From: Actinomycetes bacterium
Lineage (GTDB): Bacteria > Actinomycetota > Acidimicrobiia > Acidimicrobiales > Palsa-688
Length of the DNA stretch: 8,898 bases
Direction of reading: 5' to 3'
NCBI GenBank assembly: GCA_021827285.1
Contig: JAKAWM010000081.1
Location: forward strand, 1 to 8,898
Positions 7,132-8,898 of the stretch are shown piece after piece. A program made the position numbers and the translations under genes. A model generated the notes under the pieces. That model was given only the letters and a program-made list of their open reading frames with translations. It did not search any database and was not told the DNA's origin. How positions within the stretch are numbered: the first letter of the stretch is position 1; each line of letters starts with the position of its first letter.

Positions 7132-7145
7132 AGAAGGCGCCTTCT
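7132..7145. repeat. Perfect 14-bp palindrome AGAAGGCGCCTTCT
   Basis: The 14 bases are identical to their reverse complement, with no spacer. It lies 57 bases after the epimerase stop. It could be a dimeric regulator site or part of a terminator (stem AGAAG/CTTCT with a GCGC loop), though no T-run follows. There is no gene immediately downstream on either strand for it to control. Confidence 0.5.
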
Positions 7146-7267
7146 GCGGTTTCTGTGGGTGCTTGCCCGGGCCAGCAGGTGCTGCCGGCACGCTCGGTGG
7201 TGTTAGAAATTCAGAGCGGAGCTAAGTGACAGCCGGCGGCCCGGGCGGGGGTCTCGGTAAGGCATGG

Positions 7268-7391
7268 GCGCGCAAACAACTGACCGATGTGCTCCGGCAA
7301 AAGCCACGTCCGTCAGTTCCCTGCGCGATGCGCGCCCAAAAACCTACCGATGTGCGGCTAATGAATTGAGATCCATCAGTCTTTCGCGCAC
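7268..7391. repeat. Diverged tandem duplication of a ~63-bp unit
   Basis: Two adjacent units align along their length. GCGCGC occurs at 7268 and 7330, ACCGATGTGC at 7283 and 7346, and TCC[G/A]TCAGT at 7309 and 7372, with exactly 16 bases between the last two blocks in both copies, then GCGCG near the end of each. The offset is 62-63 bases throughout. This co-linearity is too good for chance. The unit may be a remnant of a repeated or mobile sequence, but no transposase or terminal repeats are seen. Confidence 0.65.
7278..7318. repeat. Imperfect hairpin, 14-base arms, 13-base loop
   Basis: AACTGAC (7278-7284) pairs perfectly with GTCAGTT (7312-7318). After one C-C mismatch, GATGTG (7286-7291) pairs with CACGTC (7305-7310) using one G-T wobble. 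It lies within the first copy of the ~63-bp duplication. The second copy keeps only about half of the pairs, which argues against strong selection for the fold in both copies. Confidence 0.55.
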
Positions 7392-7420
7392 CGGCGAGCC
7401 CTTGGCGGCTCACGAGCTCG

Positions 7421-7524
7421 CCGGCGGTCGCACAGGGCGCCGGCGGTCGCACAGGGCGCCGGCGGTCGTACAGGGCGCCGGCGGTCGCACAGGGCGCCGG
7501 CGGTCGTACAGGGCGCCGGCGGTC
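7421..7524. repeat. 19-bp tandem repeat (five full copies plus partial)
   Basis: Five complete head-to-tail copies of CCGGCGGTCG[C/T]ACAGGGCG start at 7421, 7440, 7459, 7478 and 7497. A sixth copy breaks off after 9 bases at 7524, inside the bioD stop codon (7523-7525). Copies differ at a single position, reading C, C, T, C, T, so copies 2-3 and 4-5 look like a duplicated pair. The period is not a multiple of three and the array lies outside genes except for the edge of the bioD stop. Confidence 0.95.
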
Positions 7525-8191
7525 ACGACGCCGGCCCGTAGCCGGCCAGGCTCTCGACCCCGCTGGCCAATTCTGTCGGCGAAGTCACCACCTTCAACCC
7601 CCAGCGCTCACCTAGCCAACGCCGGTTGGCTACGTGCAGCTCGTCAGCCGGGTCAAAGCGGTTCAAGTAGACAAGTAGGTGCCGGCTGGCCAACGCCCGC
7701 GACGAGAGGGAAATGTCGCTCAGGGTCCCGAGGCCAGGTCGCGCCACCAGCACAACCAGGTCGGGCGCGAGCAAATCCACCATGTCCACACCGTCGCCGT
7801 CGTCGGCCTGGGGCGAGCCGACGCCTCCCGCCTGCTCGACGAGGCCCACACGGGTGCCGGTAGGCCACCGGAGCTCGTCCAGCAGTTCTTTCAAGGCAAA
7901 GACCGGCAAGCCTAAGGACTCAGCCGCCATCGCAGGAGCCATGGCCCTCCCGTACCAGCGCCAGGGAGGGCACACGTCCGTCATGGTCTCACCGGTCGCG
8001 GCAGCTAGGCGCTCCGCGTCCGTAGGTCCTATGGGTGCCTCCCCCTCGAACGACTGCGCCGGCTTGCGCGCCGCGACCACAACGCCCCGCCGGCGCAACT
8101 CGCTCGCTAGGGCGCAGGCTACCCAGGTCTTGCCCACCTCCGTGCCCGTGCCCGCGACCACGACCACGACCTCCGGTCTTGCTACCGCCAC
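7523..8191 (-). CDS. bioD: Dethiobiotin synthetase
   Basis: BioD closes the ureido ring of 7,8-diaminopelargonate with CO2 and ATP to make dethiobiotin, the substrate of BioB. The 222-residue protein has the P-loop GTGTEVGKT (residues 14-22, K21) at the N-terminus, K43 in ARKPAQSF matching the conserved KP substrate-site lysine, a GPTDAERL segment, VEQAGG (119-123) in place of the usual VEGAGG Mg2+/phosphate loop, VARPGLGTLSD and LNRFDP (N177) near the nucleotide-base site. The length is normal. The start is GTG at 8191, 7 bases after the stop of the upstream MFS transporter gene, with an AAAGGA-like sequence somewhat far upstream; they are probably co-transcribed. The Gly-to-Gln change in the EGAGG loop is unusual, but the flanking Glu and Gly residues are kept. 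The stop codon abuts the 19-bp minisatellite. Confidence 0.92.
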   Translation of the reverse strand: MAVARPEVVVVVAGTGTEVGKTWVACALASELRRRGVVVAARKPAQSFEGEAPIGPTDAERLAAATGETMTDVCPPWRWYGRAMAPAMAAESLGLPVFALKELLDELRWPTGTRVGLVEQAGGVGSPQADDGDGVDMVDLLAPDLVVLVARPGLGTLSDISLSSRALASRHLLVYLNRFDPADELHVANRRWLGERWGLKVVTSPTELASGVESLAGYGPAS

Positions 8192-8198
8192 TTGAAGC

Positions 8199-8898
8199 TC
8201 ACATCCTTTCCAGCACCAAGATGCCCGCCAACAGCACGAGCGCGACGACGACGAGGGCCAGGCCGAGCTGGCCCAGGCCGAAGCGCTGGAAGATCAGGCC
8301 GAAAGCCGCGGAGATGGCCGAACCTCCAACCCCTGCCGCCCCTATCTGCCAGCCGATCACGTGGTGAGCCACGTCCTCACCGACCCGACCCGGCGTGAGT
8401 GCTATGAGGGCCGGGAACACCCCGGCGAGGGCTGCCCCCACCACGACCAGCCCGATCAGGGCGGCCACCGGTGCCGGCCGCCACCACACCATCGCCGCCC
8501 CGCCGACGGCGACCAGGCAACCCCAGCGAACCACCGCCACCGGAGGCACGGGCCGGCGGGGCAGAGCGAGGCCGAAGCGTGCCAACGTAAGTGCGCCCCA
8601 GTACCCGAACGTGGCTAGGCCGGTGGCTCCCGCCCCCAGGTGAAGTTCGCCCCGGTCGAAGCTTGGCTCCCACTGCCCAGCTGAGACCTCGAAGCCCGTG
8701 TAGACCATGAAGACGGCCAGGCCCAGCCCGACGGCCAGTGCTAACCGGAGCCGCCCACCTTTGCCCGTGGTAGACGACGGCCCCGTAGAGGACGGCGCCG
8801 TAGAGGACGGCGCCGTAGAGGACGGCGCCGTAGACGACGGCGCCGTACCTACCGCCGTGCCGGCGGGACCGGGCCCCAGTGGAGCGGCGTGGCCTAGG
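8199..8898 (-). CDS. MFS transporter, C-terminal half (5' end beyond window)
   Basis: The minus-strand frame is open from the right edge to a TGA at 8199-8201, giving 232 residues with no start needed inside the window. After a low-complexity S/T/A/P linker it shows six hydrophobic segments. The first reads LALAVGLGLAVFMVYTGFEV and continues into SAGQWEPS, the 'YxGxEVxxxxW' pattern seen at TM7 of FucP-like/sugar-permease-type MFS proteins. A later segment, WQIGAAGVGGSAISAAFG, resembles TM11. I therefore read this as TM7-TM12 plus the cytoplasmic TM6-TM7 loop. An internal ATG at 8708 falls within TM7 and is unlikely to be a real start. Substrate unknown. Linkage to bioD 7 bases downstream raises, but does not prove, a role with biotin or a precursor. 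Confidence 0.85.
   Translation of the reverse strand, partial: LGHAAPLGPGPAGTAVGTAPSSTAPSSTAPSSTAPSSTGPSSTTGKGGRLRLALAVGLGLAVFMVYTGFEVSAGQWEPSFDRGELHLGAGATGLATFGYWGALTLARFGLALPRRPVPPVAVVRWGCLVAVGGAAMVWWRPAPVAALIGLVVVGAALAGVFPALIALTPGRVGEDVAHHVIGWQIGAAGVGGSAISAAFGLIFQRFGLGQLGLALVVVALVLLAGILVLERM
8771..8845 (-). repeat. 15-bp in-frame tandem repeat encoding an SSTAP linker
   Basis: Five consecutive 15-bp units start at 8771, 8786, 8801, 8816 and 8831; the three middle units are identical (plus-strand TAGAGGACGGCGCCG) and the outer ones differ by one or two bases. On the coding strand each unit reads Ser-Ser-Thr-Ala-Pro (Gly replaces Ala in the last-translated unit). The array lies between the presumed TM6 and TM7 of the MFS transporter, so it should form a flexible cytoplasmic linker. 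Copy number could vary without breaking the frame. Confidence 0.93.

Larger units (their letters stand above)
7076..7522. other. 447-bp gene-free, repeat-rich interval between convergent genes
   Basis: The epimerase gene and bioD both end here, so transcripts from both sides should terminate in this interval. I find no credible protein gene: frames crossing it have no ribosome-binding site or recognisable motif, and they run through a 19-bp repeat whose length is not a multiple of three. It holds a GC-rich stem just after the epimerase stop (GGCCG at 7084-7088 with CGGCC at 7099-7103, no T-tract, so at best a weak terminator). It also holds a 14-bp palindrome, a ~63-bp tandem duplication and a 19-bp minisatellite, listed separately. 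Positions 7146-7260 show nothing I can name. Confidence 0.7.

Noticed and set aside
7076..7522. A decayed insertion sequence
   Set aside because: No transposase fragment, paired terminal inverted repeats or target-site duplication is visible. The 63-bp duplication alone is not enough.
7421..7524. A CRISPR-like array
   Set aside because: The units are contiguous 19-mers with no unique spacers, and no cas genes are present. It is a minisatellite.
7264..7863. A 199-codon plus-strand frame across the repeats and antisense to bioD
   Set aside because: It runs through a non-triplet 19-bp repeat and then opposite a well-supported bioD gene. It has no ribosome-binding site and is only Arg/Pro-rich low-complexity sequence, typical of GC-rich shadow frames.

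Overview
This is a GC-rich stretch of ordinary bacterial chromosome. The codon use (strong G/C third positions), the OmpR-type two-component pair and the leaderless-looking gene starts suggest an actinobacterium. A lineage such as Acidimicrobiia is possible, but the sequence alone does not prove it. There is no rRNA, tRNA, CRISPR array or intact mobile element. Eight protein genes fill most of the window; two of them (trpB, MFS transporter) run off the ends.

Layout. Positions 1-2685 (minus strand) hold a tightly overlapping tryptophan cluster, trpC-trpF-trpB, with trpB cut at the left edge. Divergent from it at 2766-5075 (plus strand) is a two-component system: an OmpR/PhoB-type response regulator and, 6 bases downstream, a membrane histidine kinase. 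The kinase gene converges on and overlaps by 45 bp the 3' end of bioB (biotin synthase, minus strand, 5031-6113). Only 23 bases separate bioB from a divergent aldose 1-epimerase gene (6137-7075, plus strand). A gene-free 447-bp interval follows (7076-7522). It holds a perfect 14-bp palindrome, a diverged ~63-bp tandem duplication carrying a hairpin, and a 19-bp minisatellite that runs into the stop codon of bioD. The bioD gene (7523-8191, minus strand) lies 7 bases downstream of the C-terminal half of an MFS transporter (8199-8898, minus strand).

How the genes fit together. TrpC, TrpF and TrpB are successive or near-successive steps from CdRP/PRA to tryptophan and are coupled by overlapping stop/start codons. 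BioB and BioD are the last two steps of biotin synthesis, but here they sit in separate transcription units; bioA and bioF are not in the window. The two-component system has no recognisable target.

The most interesting non-coding signals are the promoters. trpC, bioB and the epimerase gene each have a TANNNT -10 hexamer 6-8 bases before the start codon, as expected for leaderless mRNAs. The bioB and epimerase -10 elements overlap each other inside one near-palindromic 10-mer. A second theme is short GC-rich tandem repeats of 9, 15 and 19 bp in the kinase gene, the transporter linker and the bioD 3' flank. I see no convincing wholly new biological system.
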